64,000 nt of DNA from Eledone cirrhosa. Taxonomy: Eukaryota > Mollusca > Cephalopoda > Octopoda > Eledonidae. A program made the translations under genes and the position numbers. Shown one piece after another: positions 15,901 through 30,330 of this stretch. The notes beneath the pieces are model-generated. The model worked only from the letters and a program-made list of their open reading frames with translations, was not told the DNA's origin and searched no databases. The stretch is taken from positions 32,565,791 to 32,629,790 of the forward strand of contig OZ024748.1 of the NCBI GenBank assembly GCA_964016885.1, in the 5' to 3' direction. How positions within the stretch are numbered: position 1 is the stretch's first letter; each line of letters starts with the position of its first letter.

Positions 15901-18560
15901 AAACTGGTTATATATTACACACTGCTAAAAGTAATTCTATACTTCTAAACTTGTTATATATTACACACTGCTAAAAGTAATACAATACCTCTAAACTGGT
16001 TATATATTACACACTGCTAAAAGTAATACTATACTTCTATACAGGTTATTTATTACATGCTGCTAAAATTGATACTATACTTCTAAACTGGTTATATATT
16101 ACACACTGCTAAAAGTAATTCTATACTTCTAAACTGGTTATATATTATACACTGCTAAAAGTAATACTATACTTCTAAACTGGTTATATATTACACACTG
16201 TTAAAGTAATACTATACTTCTAAACTGGTTATATATTACAGACTGCTAAAGGTAATACTATACTTCTGAACAGGTTATATGTTACACACTGTTAAAAGTA
16301 ATACAATACTTCTAAACTGGTTATATATTACGCACTGCTAAAAGTAATACTTTACTTCTAAACTGCTCATATACTACATGCTTCTAAAAGTAAAATAATA
16401 CTTCTAAACTGGTTATATATTATACACTGCTAAAAGTAATACTATACTTCTAAACTGGTTATATATTACACACTGCTAAAAGTAATACTATACTTCTAAA
16501 CTGGTTATATATTACGCACTGCTAAACGTAATACTATACCTCTAATCTGGTTATATATTACACACTGCTAAAAGTAATACTATACTTCTAAACTGGTTAT
16601 ATATGACACACTGCTAAAAGTAATTCTATACCTCTAAACTGGTTATATATTACACACTGCTAAAAGTAATACTATACCTCTAAACTGGTTATATATTACA
16701 CACTACTAAATGTAATACTATACTTATAAATTGGTTATATACTACATGCTTCTAAAAGTAATACTATACTTCTAAACTGGTTATATATTACACACTGCTA
16801 AAAATAACACTATACCTCTAAACTGGTTGTATATTACATGCTGCTAAATGTAATACTATACTTCTAAACTGGTTATATATTACACACTGCTAAAAGTAAT
16901 ACTATACTTCTAAACTGCTTATATACTACATGCTTCTAAAAGTAGAATAATACTTCTAAACTGGTTATATATTACACACTGCTAAAAGTAATACTATACC
17001 TCTAAACTGGTTATATATTACATGCTGCTAAAGGAAATACTATACTTCTAAACTGGTTATATATTACACACTGTTAAAAGTAATACTATACTTCTAAACT
17101 GGTTATATACTACACACTGCCAAAAGTAATACTATACTTCTTAACTGGTTATATATTACAAACTGCTAAAAGTAATACTATACTTCTAAACTGGTTATAT
17201 ATTACACACTACTAAAAGTAATACTATACTTCTTAACTGGTTATATATTACAAACTGCTAAAAGTAATACTATACTTCTAAACTGGTTATATATTACACA
17301 CTACTAAAAGTAATACTATACTTCTAACCTGGTTATATATTACACACTGCTAAAAGTAATACTATACTTCTAAACTGCTTATATACTACATGCTTCTAAA
17401 AGTAAAATAATACTTCTAAACTGGTTATATATTACACACTGCTAAAAGTAATACTATACTTCTAAACTGGTTATATATTACACACTGCTAAAAGTAATAC
17501 TATACTTCTAAACTGGTTATATATTACACACTGCTAAAGGTAATACTATACTTCTTAACTGGTTATATATTACACACTGCTAAAAGTAATACTATACTTC
17601 TATACAGGTTATTTATTACACACTACTAAATGTAATACTATACTTATAAATTGGTTATATACTACATGCTTCTAAAAGTAATACTATACTTCTAAACTGG
17701 TTATATATTACACACTGCTAAAAATAACACTATACCTCTAAACTGGTTGTATATTACATGCTGCTAAATGTAATACGATACTTCTAAACTGGTTATATAT
17801 TACACACTGCTAAAAGTAATACTATACTTCTAAACTGCTTATATACTACATGCTTCTAAAAGTAGAATAATACTTCTAAACTGGTTATATATTACACACT
17901 GCTAAAAGTAATACTATACCTCTAAACTGGTTATATATTACATGCTGCTAAAAGTAATACTACACTTCTAAACTGGTTATATATTACACACTGCTAAAAG
18001 TAATACTATACTTCTAAACTGGTTATATATTACACACTGCTAAAGGAAATACTATACTTCTAAACTGGTTATATATTACACACTGTTAAAAGTAATACTA
18101 TACTTCTAAACTGGTTATATATTACGCACTGCTTAACGTAATACTATAACACTAAACTGGTTATATATTACACACTGCTAAAAGTAATACTATGCTTCTA
18201 AACTGGTTATATATTACACACTGCTAAAAGTAATACTATACTTCTAAACTGCTTATATACTACATGCTTCTAAAAGTAAAATAATACTTCTAAACTGGTT
18301 ATATATTACACACTGCGAAAAGTAATACTATACTTCTAAACTGGTTATATATTACACACTGCTAAAAGTAATACTATACCTCTAAACTGGTTATATATTA
18401 CATGCTGCTAAAAGTAATACTACACTTCTAAACTGTTTATATATTACACTGCTAAAAGTAATACTATACTTCTAAACTGGTTATATATTACACACTGCTA
18501 AAGGTAATACTATACTTCTAAACTGGTTATATATTAAACACTGTTAAAAGTAATACTATA
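6985..18560 (+). repeat. Tandem duplication of a ~5.98-kb satellite segment
   Basis: The interval 6985 to about 12960 is repeated next to itself at 12961 to about 18560. The starts line up at an offset of 5976 bp: both begin with the rare monomer reading TATATATTATACACTGC. Landmark variants keep the offset, for example TTATATAAAACATGCTG at 8001 and 13978. The offset falls to 5930 (one monomer lost) by 9671/15601 and to 5608 by 10341/15949 and 11311/16919. The copies therefore differ by whole-monomer losses, as unequal exchange would produce. Confidence 0.85.
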
Positions 18561-19009
18561 CTTCTAAACTGGTTATATATTATGCACTGCTAAACGTAAT
18601 ACTATAACTCTAAACTGGTTATATATTACACACTGCTAAAAGTAATACTATACTTCTAAACTGGTTATATATTACACACTACTAAAAGTAATACTATACT
18701 TCTTAACTGGTTATATATTACAAACTGCTAAAAGTAATACTATACTTCTAAACTGGTTATATATTACACACTACTAAAAGTAATACTATACTTCTAACCT
18801 GGTTATATATTACACACTGCTAAAAGTAATACTATACTTCTAAACTGCTTATATACTACATGCTTCTAAAAGTAAAATAATACTTCTAAACTGGTTATAT
18901 ATTACACACTGCTAAAAGTAATACTATACTTCTAAACTGGTTATATATTACACACTGCTAAACGTAATACTATACTTCTAAACTGGTTATATATTACACA
19001 CTGCTAAAG

Positions 19010-22000
19010 GTAATACTATACTTCTTAACTGGTTATATATTACACACTGCTAAAAGTAATACTATACTTCTATACAGGTTATTTATTACACACTACTAAA
19101 TGTAATACTATACTTATAAATTGGTTATATACTACATGCTTCTAAAAGTAATACTATACTTCTAAACTGGTTATATATTACACACTGCTAAAAATAACAC
19201 TATACCTCTAAACTGGTTGTATATTACATGCTGCTAAATGTAATACGATACTTCTAAACTGGTTATATATTACACACTGCTAAAAGTAATACTATACTTC
19301 TAAACTGCTTATATACTACATGCTTCTAAAAGTAGAATAATACTTCTAAACTGGTTATATATTACACACTGCTAAAAGTAATACTATACCTCTAAACTGG
19401 TTATATATTACATGCTGCTAAAAGTAATACTACACTTCTAAACTGGTTATATATTACACACTGCTAAAAGTAATACTATACTTCTAAACTGGTTATATAT
19501 TACACACTGCTAAAGGAAATACTATACTTCTAAACTGGTTATATATTACACACTGTTAAAAGTAATACTATACTTCTAAACTGGTTATATATTACGCACT
19601 GCTTAACGTAATACTATAACACTAAACTGGTTATATATTACACACTGCTAAAAGTAATACTATGCTTCTAAACTGGTTATATATTACACACTGCTAAAAG
19701 TAATACTATACTTCTAAACTGCTTATATACTACATGCTTCTAAAAGTAAAATAATACTTCTAAACTGGTTATATATTACACACTGCGAAAAGTAATACTA
19801 TACTTCTAAACTGGTTATATATTACACACTGCTAAAAGTAATACTATACCTCTAAACTGGTTATATATTACATGCTGCTAAAAGTAATACTACACTTCTA
19901 AACTGTTTATATATTACACTGCTAAAAGTAATACTATACTTCTAAACTGGTTATATATTACACACTGCTAAAGGTAATACTATACTTCTAAACTGGTTAT
20001 ATATTAAACACTGTTAAAAGTAATACTATACTTCTAAACTGGTTATATATTATGCACTGCTAAACGTAATACTATAACTCTAAACTGGTTATATATTACA
20101 CACTGCTAAAAGTAATACTATACTTCTAAACTGGTTATATATTACACACTGCTTAAAGTAATTCTATACTTCTAAACTGGTTATATATCACACACTGCTA
20201 AAAGTAATACTATACTTCTAAACTGGTTATATATTACATACTGCTAAATGTAATACTATACTTCTAAACTGGTTATATACTACACACTGCTAAAAGTAAT
20301 ACTATACTTCTTAACTGGTTATATATTACAAACTGCTAAAAGTAATACTATACTTCTAAACTGGTTATATATTACACACTACTAAAAGTAATACTATACT
20401 TCTAAACTGGTTATATATTACACACTGCTAAAAGTAATACTATACTTCTCAACTGCTTATATACTACATGCTTCTAAAAGTAAAATAATACTTCTAAACT
20501 GGTTATATATTACACACTGCTAAAAGTAATACTATACTCAACTGCTTATTTATTACATGCTGCTAAAAGTAATAGTACACTTCTAAACTGGTTATATAAT
20601 ACAGACTGCTAAAAGTAATACTATACTTCTAAACTGGTTATATATTACACACTGCTAAAGGTAATACTATACTTCTTAACTGGTTATATATTACACACTG
20701 TTAAAAGTAATACTATACTTCTAAACTGGTTATATATTACGCACTGCTAAACGTAATTCTATAACACTAAACTGGTTATATATTACACATTGCTAAAAGT
20801 GATTCTATACTTCTAAACTTGTTATATATTACACACTGCTAAAAGTAATACTATACCTCTAAACTGGTTATATATTACACACTGCTAAAAGTAATACTAT
20901 ACTTCTATACAGGTTATTTATTACATGCTGCTAAAAGTGATACTATACATCTAAACTGGTTATATACTACATGCTTCTAAAAGTAATACTATACCTCTAA
21001 CCTGGTTATATATTACACACTGCTAAAAGTAATAATATACTTCTAAACTGGTTATATATTATACACTGCTAAAAGTAATACTATACTTCTAAACTGGTTA
21101 TATATTACACACTGCTAAAAGTAATACTATACTTCTGGACAGGTTATATATTACACACTGTTAAAAGTAATACTTTACTTCTAAACTGTTTATATATTAC
21201 GCACTGCTAAAAGTAATACTTTACTTCTAAACTGCTCATATACTACATGCTTCTAAAAGTAAAATAATACTTCTAAACTGGTTATATATTACACACTGTT
21301 AAAAGTAATACTATACTTCTAAACTGGTTATATATTACACACTGCTAAAAGTAATACTATACTTCTGAACTTGTTATATATTACGCACTGCTAAACGTAA
21401 TACTATACCTCTAAACTGGTTATATATTACACACTGCTAAAAGTAATACTATACTTCTAAGCAGGTTATATATTAAACACTGCTAAACGTAATACTATAA
21501 CTCGAAACTGGTTATATATTACAAACTGCTAAATGTAATACTATACTTCTAAACTGGTAATATATTACACACTGCTAAAAGTAATACTATACTTCTAAAC
21601 TAGTTATATATTACACGCTGGTAAAAGTAATACTATACTTCTTAACTGGTTATATATTACACACTACTAAAAGTAATACTATACTTCTAAACTGGTTATA
21701 TATTACACACTGCTAAAAGTAATACTATACTTCTAAACTGGTTATATATTACACACAGCTAAAAGTAATACTATACTTCTAAACTGGTTATATATTACAC
21801 ACTGCTAAAGGTAATACTATACTTCTAAATTAGGTATATATTACACACTGCTAAATGTAATACTATAACTCTAAACTGGTTATATATTACACACTGCTAA
21901 ATGTAATACTATACCTCTAAACTGGTTATATATTACACACTGCTAAAAGTAATACTATACTTCTAAACTGGTTATATATTACACACAGCTAAAAGTAATA

Positions 22001-25000
22001 CTATACTTCTAAACTGGTTATATATTACACACTGCTAAAGGTAATACTATACTTCTAAATTAGGTATATATTACACACTGCTAAATGTAATACTATAACT
22101 CTAAACTGGTTATATATTACACACTGCTAAATGTAATACTATAACTCTAAACTGGTTATATATTACACACTGCTAAATGTAATACTATACTTCTAAACTG
22201 GTTATATATTACATGCTACTAAATGTAATACTATACTTCTAAATTGGTTATATACTACATGCTTCTAAAAGTAATACTATACTTCTAAACTGCTTATATA
22301 TTACACACTGCTAAAGGTAATACTGTACTTCTAAACTGGTTATATATTACACACTGTTAAAAGTAATACTGTACTTCTAAACTGGTTATATATTACACAC
22401 TGCTAAAAGAAATACTTTAACTCTAAACTGGTTATATATTACACACTGCTAAAAGTAATACTATACTTCTAAACTGGTTATAATTTACACGCTGCTAAAA
22501 GTAATACTATACTTCTTAACTGGTTATATATTACACGCTACTAAAAGTAATACTATACTTCTAAACTGGTTATATATTACACCCTGCTAAAAGTAATACT
22601 ATACTTCTAAACTGGTTATATATTACACACTGCTAAACGTAATACTTTAACTCTAAACTGGTTATATATTACACACTGCTAAAAGTAATACTATACTTCG
22701 AAACTGGTTATATATTACACACTGCTAAAAGTAATACTATACTTCTATACTGGTTATATATTACATGCTGCTAAAAGTGATACTATACTTCTAAACTGGT
22801 TATATACTACATGCTTCTAAAAGTAATACTATACTTCGAAACTGGTTATATATTACACACTGCTAAAAGTAATACTATACTTCTATACTGGTTATATATT
22901 ACATGCTGCTAAAAGTGATACTATACTTCTAAACTAGTTATATATTACACACTGCTAAAGGTAATACTATACTTCTTAACTGGTTATATATTACACACTG
23001 CTAAAAGTAATACTATACTTCTATACAGGTTATTTATTACACACTACTAAATGTAATACTATACTTATAAATTGGTTATATACTACATGCTTCTAAAAGT
23101 AATACTATACTTCTAAACTGGTTATATATTACACACTGCTAAAAATAACACTATACCTCTAAACTGGTTGTATATTACATGCTGCTAAATGTAATACGAT
23201 ACTTCTAAACTGGTTATATATTACACACTGCTAAAAGTAATACTATACTTCTAAACTGCTTATATACTACATGCTTCTAAAAGTAGAATAATACTTCTAA
23301 ACTGGTTATATATTACACACTGCTAAAAGTAATACTATACCTCTAAACTGGTTATATATTACATGCTGCTAAAAGTAATACTACACTTCTAAACTGGTTA
23401 TATATTACACACTGCTAAAAGTAATACTATACTTCTAAACTGGTTATATATTACACACTGCTAAAGGAAATACTATACTTCTAAACTGGTTATATATTAC
23501 ACACTGTTAAAAGTAATACTATACTTCTAAACTGGTTATATATTACGCACTGCTTAACGTAATACTATAACACTAAACTGGTTATATATTACACACTGCT
23601 AAAAGTAATACTATGCTTCTAAACTGGTTATATATTACACACTGCTAAAAGTAATACTATACTTCTAAACTGCTTATATACTACATGCTTCTAAAAGTAA
23701 AATAATACTTCTAAACTGGTTATATATTACACACTGCGAAAAGTAATACTATACTTCTAAACTGGTTATATATTACACACTGCTAAAAGTAATACTATAC
23801 CTCTAAACTGGTTATATATTACATGCTGCTAAAAGTAATACTACACTTCTAAACTGTTTATATATTACACTGCTAAAAGTAATGCTATACTTCTAAACTG
23901 GTTATATATTACACACTGCTAAAGGTAATACTATACTTCTAAACTGGTTATATATTAAACACTGTTAAAAGTAATACTATACTTCTAAACTGGTTATATA
24001 TTATGCACTGCTAAACGTAATACTATAACTCTAAACTGGTTATATATTACACACTGCTAAAAGTAATACTATACTTCTAAACTGGTTATATATTACACAC
24101 TGCTTAAAGTAATTCTATACTTCTAAACTGGTTATATATCACACACTGCTAAAAGTAATACTATACTTCTAAACTGGTTATATATTACATACTGCTAAAT
24201 GTAATACTATACTTCTAAACTGGTTATATACTACACACTGCTAAAAGTAATACTATACTTCTTAACTGGTTATATATTACAAACTGCTAAAAGTAATACT
24301 ATACTTCTAAACTGGTTATATATTACACACTACTAAAAGTAATACTATACTTCTAAACTGGTTATATATTACACACTGCTAAAAGTAATACTATACTTCT
24401 CAACTGCTTATATACTACACACTGCTAAAGGTAATACTATACTTCTTAACTGGTTATATATTACACACTGTTAAAAGTAATACTATACTTCTAAACTGGT
24501 TATATATTACGCACTGCTAAACGTAATTCTATAACACTAAACTGGTTATATATTACACATTGCTAAAAGTGATTCTATACTTCTAAACTTGTTATATATT
24601 ACACACTGCTAAAAGTAATACTATACCTCTAAACTGGTTATATATTACACACTGCTAAAAGTAATACTATACTTCTATACAGGTTATTTATTACATGCTG
24701 CTAAAAGTGATACTATACATCTAAACTGGTTATATACTACATGCTTCTAAAAGTAATACTATACCTCTAACCTGGTTATATATTACACACTGCTAAAAGT
24801 AATAATATACTTCTAAACTGGTTATATATTATACACTGCTAAAAGTAATACTATACTTCTAAACTGGTTATATATTACACACTGCTAAAAGTAATACTAT
24901 ACTTCTGGACAGGTTATATATTACACACTGTTAAAAGTAATACTTTACTTCTAAACTGTTTATATATTACGCACTGCTAAAAGTAATACTTTACTTCTAA

Positions 25001-28000
25001 ACTGCTCATATACTACATGCTTCTAAAAGTAAAATAATACTTCTAAACTGGTTATATATTACACACTGTTAAAAGTAATACTATACTTCTAAACTGGTTA
25101 TATATTACACACTGCTAAAAGTAATACTATACTTCTGAACTTGTTATATATTACGCACTGCTAAACGTAATACTATACCTCTAAACTGGTTATATATTAC
25201 ACACTGCTAAAAGTAATACTATACTTCTAAGCAGGTTATATATTAAACACTGCTAAACGTAATACTATAACTCGAAACTGGTTATATATTACAAACTGCT
25301 AAATGTAATACTATACTTCTAAACTGGTAATATATTACACACTGCTAAAAGTAATACTATACTTCTAAACTAGTTATATATTACACGCTGGTAAAAGTAA
25401 TACTATACTTCTTAACTGGTTATATATTACACACTACTAAAAGTAATACTATACTTCTAAACTGGTTATATATTACACACTGCTAAAAGTAATACTATAC
25501 TTCTAAACTGGTTATATATTACACACAGCTAAAAGTAATACTATACTTCTAAACTGGTTATATATTACACACTGCTAAAGGTAATACTATACTTCTAAAT
25601 TAGGTATATATTACACACTGCTAAATGTAATACTATAACTCTAAACTGGTTATATATTACACACTGCTAAATGTAATACTATACCTCTAAACTGGTTATA
25701 TATTACACACTGCTAAAAGTAATACTATACTTCTAAACTGGTTATATATTACACACAGCTAAAAGTAATACTATACTTCTAAACTGGTTATATATTACAC
25801 ACTGCTAAAGGTAATACTATACTTCTAAATTAGGTATATATTACACACTGCTAAATGTAATACTATAACTCTAAACTGGTTATATATTACACACTGCTAA
25901 ATGTAATACTATAACTCTAAACTGGTTATATATTACACACTGCTAAATGTAATACTATACTTCTAAACTGGTTATATATTACATGCTACTAAATGTAATA
26001 CTATACTTCTAAATTGGTTATATACTACATGCTTCTAAAAGTAATACTATACTTCTAAACTGCTTATATATTACACACTGCTAAAGGTAATACTGTACTT
26101 CTAAACTGGTTATATATTACACACTGTTAAAAGTAATACTGTACTTCTAAACTGGTTATATATTACACACTGCTAAAAGAAATACTTTAACTCTAAACTG
26201 GTTATATATTACACACTGCTAAAAGTAATACTATACTTCTAAACTGGTTATAATTTACACGCTGCTAAAAGTAATACTATACTTCTTAACTGGTTATATA
26301 TTACACGCTACTAAAAGTAATACTATACTTCTAAACTGGTTATATATTACACCCTGCTAAAAGTAATACTATACTTCTAAACTGGTTATATATTACACAC
26401 TGCTAAACGTAATACTTTAACTCTAAACTGGTTATATATTACACACTGCTAAAAGTAATACTATACTTCGAAACTGGTTATATATTACACACTGCTAAAA
26501 GTAATACTATACTTCTATACTGGTTATATATTACATGCTGCTAAAAGTGATACTATACTTCTAAACTGGTTATATACTACATGCTTCTAAAAGTAATACT
26601 ATACTTCGAAACTGGTTATATATTACACACTGCTAAAAGTAATACTATACTTCTATACTGGTTATATATTACATGCTGCTAAAAGTGATACTATACTTCT
26701 AAACTAGTTATATATTACACACTGCTAAAGGTAATACTATACTTCTTAACTGGTTATATATTACACACTGCTAAAAGTAATACTATACTTCTATACAGGT
26801 TATTTATTACACACTACTAAATGTAATACTATACTTATAAATTGGTTATATACTACATGCTTCTAAAAGTAATACTATACTTCTAAACTGGTTATATATT
26901 ACACACTGCTAAAAATAACACTATACCTCTAAACTGGTTGTATATTACATGCTGCTAAATGTAATACGATACTTCTAAACTGGTTATATATTACACACTG
27001 CTAAAAGTAATACTATACTTCTAAACTGCTTATATACTACATGCTTCTAAAAGTAGAATAATACTTCTAAACTGGTTATATATTACACACTGCTAAAAGT
27101 AATACTATACCTCTAAACTGGTTATATATTACATGCTGCTAAAAGTAATACTACACTTCTAAACTGGTTATATATTACACACTGCTAAAAGTAATACTAT
27201 ACTTCTAAACTGGTTATATATTACACACTGCTAAAGGAAATACTATACTTCTAAACTGGTTATATATTACACACTGTTAAAAGTAATACTATACTTCTAA
27301 ACTGGTTATATATTACGCACTGCTTAACGTAATACTATAACACTAAACTGGTTATATATTACACACTGCTAAAAGTAATACTATGCTTCTAAACTGGTTA
27401 TATATTACACACTGCTAAAAGTAATACTATACTTCTAAACTGCTTATATACTACATGCTTCTAAAAGTAAAATAATACTTCTAAACTGGTTATATATTAC
27501 ACACTGCGAAAAGTAATACTATACTTCTAAACTGGTTATATATTACACACTGCTAAAAGTAATACTATACCTCTAAACTGGTTATATATTACATGCTGCT
27601 AAAAGTAATACTACACTTCTAAACTGTTTATATATTACACTGCTAAAAGTAATGCTATACTTCTAAACTGGTTATATATTACACACTGCTAAAGGTAATA
27701 CTATACTTCTAAACTGGTTATATATTAAACACTGTTAAAAGTAATACTATACTTCTAAACTGGTTATATATTATGCACTGCTAAACGTAATACTATAACT
27801 CTAAACTGGTTATATATTACACACTGCTAAAAGTAATACTATACTTCTAAACTGGTTATATATTACACACTGCTTAAAGTAATTCTATACTTCTAAACTG
27901 GTTATATATCACACACTGCTAAAAGTAATACTATACTTCTAAACTGGTTATATATTACATACTGCTAAATGTAATACTATACTTCTAAACTGGTTATATA

Positions 28001-30330
28001 CTACACACTGCTAAAAGTAATACTATACTTCTTAACTGGTTATATATTACAAACTGCTAAAAGTAATACTATACTTCTAAACTGGTTATATATTACACAC
28101 TACTAAAAGTAATACTATACTTCTAAACTGGTTATATATTACACACTGCTAAAAGTAATACTATACTTCTCAACTGCTTATATACTACATGCTTCTAAAA
28201 GTAAAATAATACTTCTAAACTGGTTATATATTACACACTGCTAAAAGTAATACTATACTCAACTGCTTATTTATTACATGCTGCTAAAAGTAATAGTACA
28301 CTTCTAAACTGGTTATATAATACAGACTGCTAAAAGTAATACTATACTTCTAAACTGGTTATATATTACACACTGCTAAAGGTAATACTATACTTCTTAA
28401 CTGGTTATATATTACACACTGTTAAAAGTAATACTATACTTCTAAACTGGTTATATATTACGCACTGCTAAACGTAATTCTATAACACTAAACTGGTTAT
28501 ATATTACACATTGCTAAAAGTGATTCTATACTTCTAAACTTGTTATATATTACACACTGCTAAAAGTAATACTATACCTCTAAACTGGTTATATATTACA
28601 CACTGCTAAAAGTAATACTATACTTCTATACAGGTTATTTATTACATGCTGCTAAAAGTGATACTATACATCTAAACTGGTTATATACTACATGCTTCTA
28701 AAAGTAATACTATACCTCTAACCTGGTTATATATTACACACTGCTAAAAGTAATAATATACTTCTAAACTGGTTATATATTATACACTGCTAAAAGTAAT
28801 ACTATACTTCTAAACTGGTTATATATTACACACTGCTAAAAGTAATACTATACTTCTGGACAGGTTATATATTACACACTGTTAAAAGTAATACTTTACT
28901 TCTAAACTGTTTATATATTACGCACTGCTAAAAGTAATACTTTACTTCTAAACTGCTCATATACTACATGCTTCTAAAAGTAAAATAATACTTCTAAACT
29001 GGTTATATATTACACACTGTTAAAAGTAATACTATACTTCTAAACTGGTTATATATTACACACTGCTAAAAGTAATACTATACTTCTGAACTTGTTATAT
29101 ATTACGCACTGCTAAACGTAATACTATACCTCTAAACTGGTTATATATTACACACTGCTAAAAGTAATACTATACTTCTAAGCAGGTTATATATTAAACA
29201 CTGCTAAACGTAATACTATAACTCGAAACTGGTTATATATTACAAACTGCTAAATGTAATACTATACTTCTAAACTGGTAATATATTACACACTGCTAAA
29301 AGTAATACTATACTTCTAAACTAGTTATATATTACACGCTGGTAAAAGTAATACTATACTTCTTAACTGGTTATATATTACACACTACTAAAAGTAATAC
29401 TATACTTCTAAACTGGTTATATATTACACACTGCTAAAAGTAATACTATACTTCTAAACTGGTTATATATTACACACAGCTAAAAGTAATACTATACTTC
29501 TAAACTGGTTATATATTACACACTGCTAAAGGTAATACTATACTTCTAAATTAGGTATATATTACACACTGCTAAATGTAATACTATAACTCTAAACTGG
29601 TTATATATTACACACTGCTAAATGTAATACTATACCTCTAAACTGGTTATATATTACACACTGCTAAAAGTAATACTATACTTCTAAACTGGTTATATAT
29701 TACATGCTACTAAATGTAATACTATACTTCTAAATTGGTTATATACTACATGCTTCTAAAAGTAATACTATACTTCTAAACTGCTTATATATTACACACT
29801 GCTAAAGGTAATACTGTACTTCTAAACTGGTTATATATTACACACTGTTAAAAGTAATACTGTACTTCTAAACTGGTTATATATTACACACTGCTAAAAG
29901 AAATACTTTAACTCTAAACTGGTTATATATTACACACTGCTAAAAGTAATACTATACTTCTAAACTGGTTATAATTTACACGCTGCTAAAAGTAATACTA
30001 TACTTCTTAACTGGTTATATATTACACGCTACTAAAAGTAATACTATACTTCTAAACTGGTTATATATTACACCCTGCTAAAAGTAATACTATACTTCTA
30101 AACTGGTTATATATTACACACTGCTAAACGTAATACTTTAACTCTAAACTGGTTATATATTACACACTGCTAAAAGTAATACTATACTTCGAAACTGGTT
30201 ATATATTACACACTGCTAAAAGTAATACTATACTTCTATACTGGTTATATATTACATGCTGCTAAAAGTGATACTATACTTCTAAACTGGTTATATACTA
30301 CATGCTTCTAAAAGTAATACTATACTTCTA
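19010..30330 (+). repeat. Three tandem copies of a ~3.8-3.95-kb higher-order repeat
   Basis: Rare landmarks recur three times. ACGTAATTCTATAACAC lies at 20751, 24521 and 28472, and the TACTTATAAATTGG variant lies at 19111, 23062 and 26832. Spacings alternate between 3951 and 3770 bp. The 181-bp difference is explained by a segment present near 20467-20650 and near 28190-28370 but absent at about 24417. About 82 monomers make up the shorter unit. A further partial copy of the same variants follows at 30790-32500, offset about 1745 bp. Confidence 0.82.
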
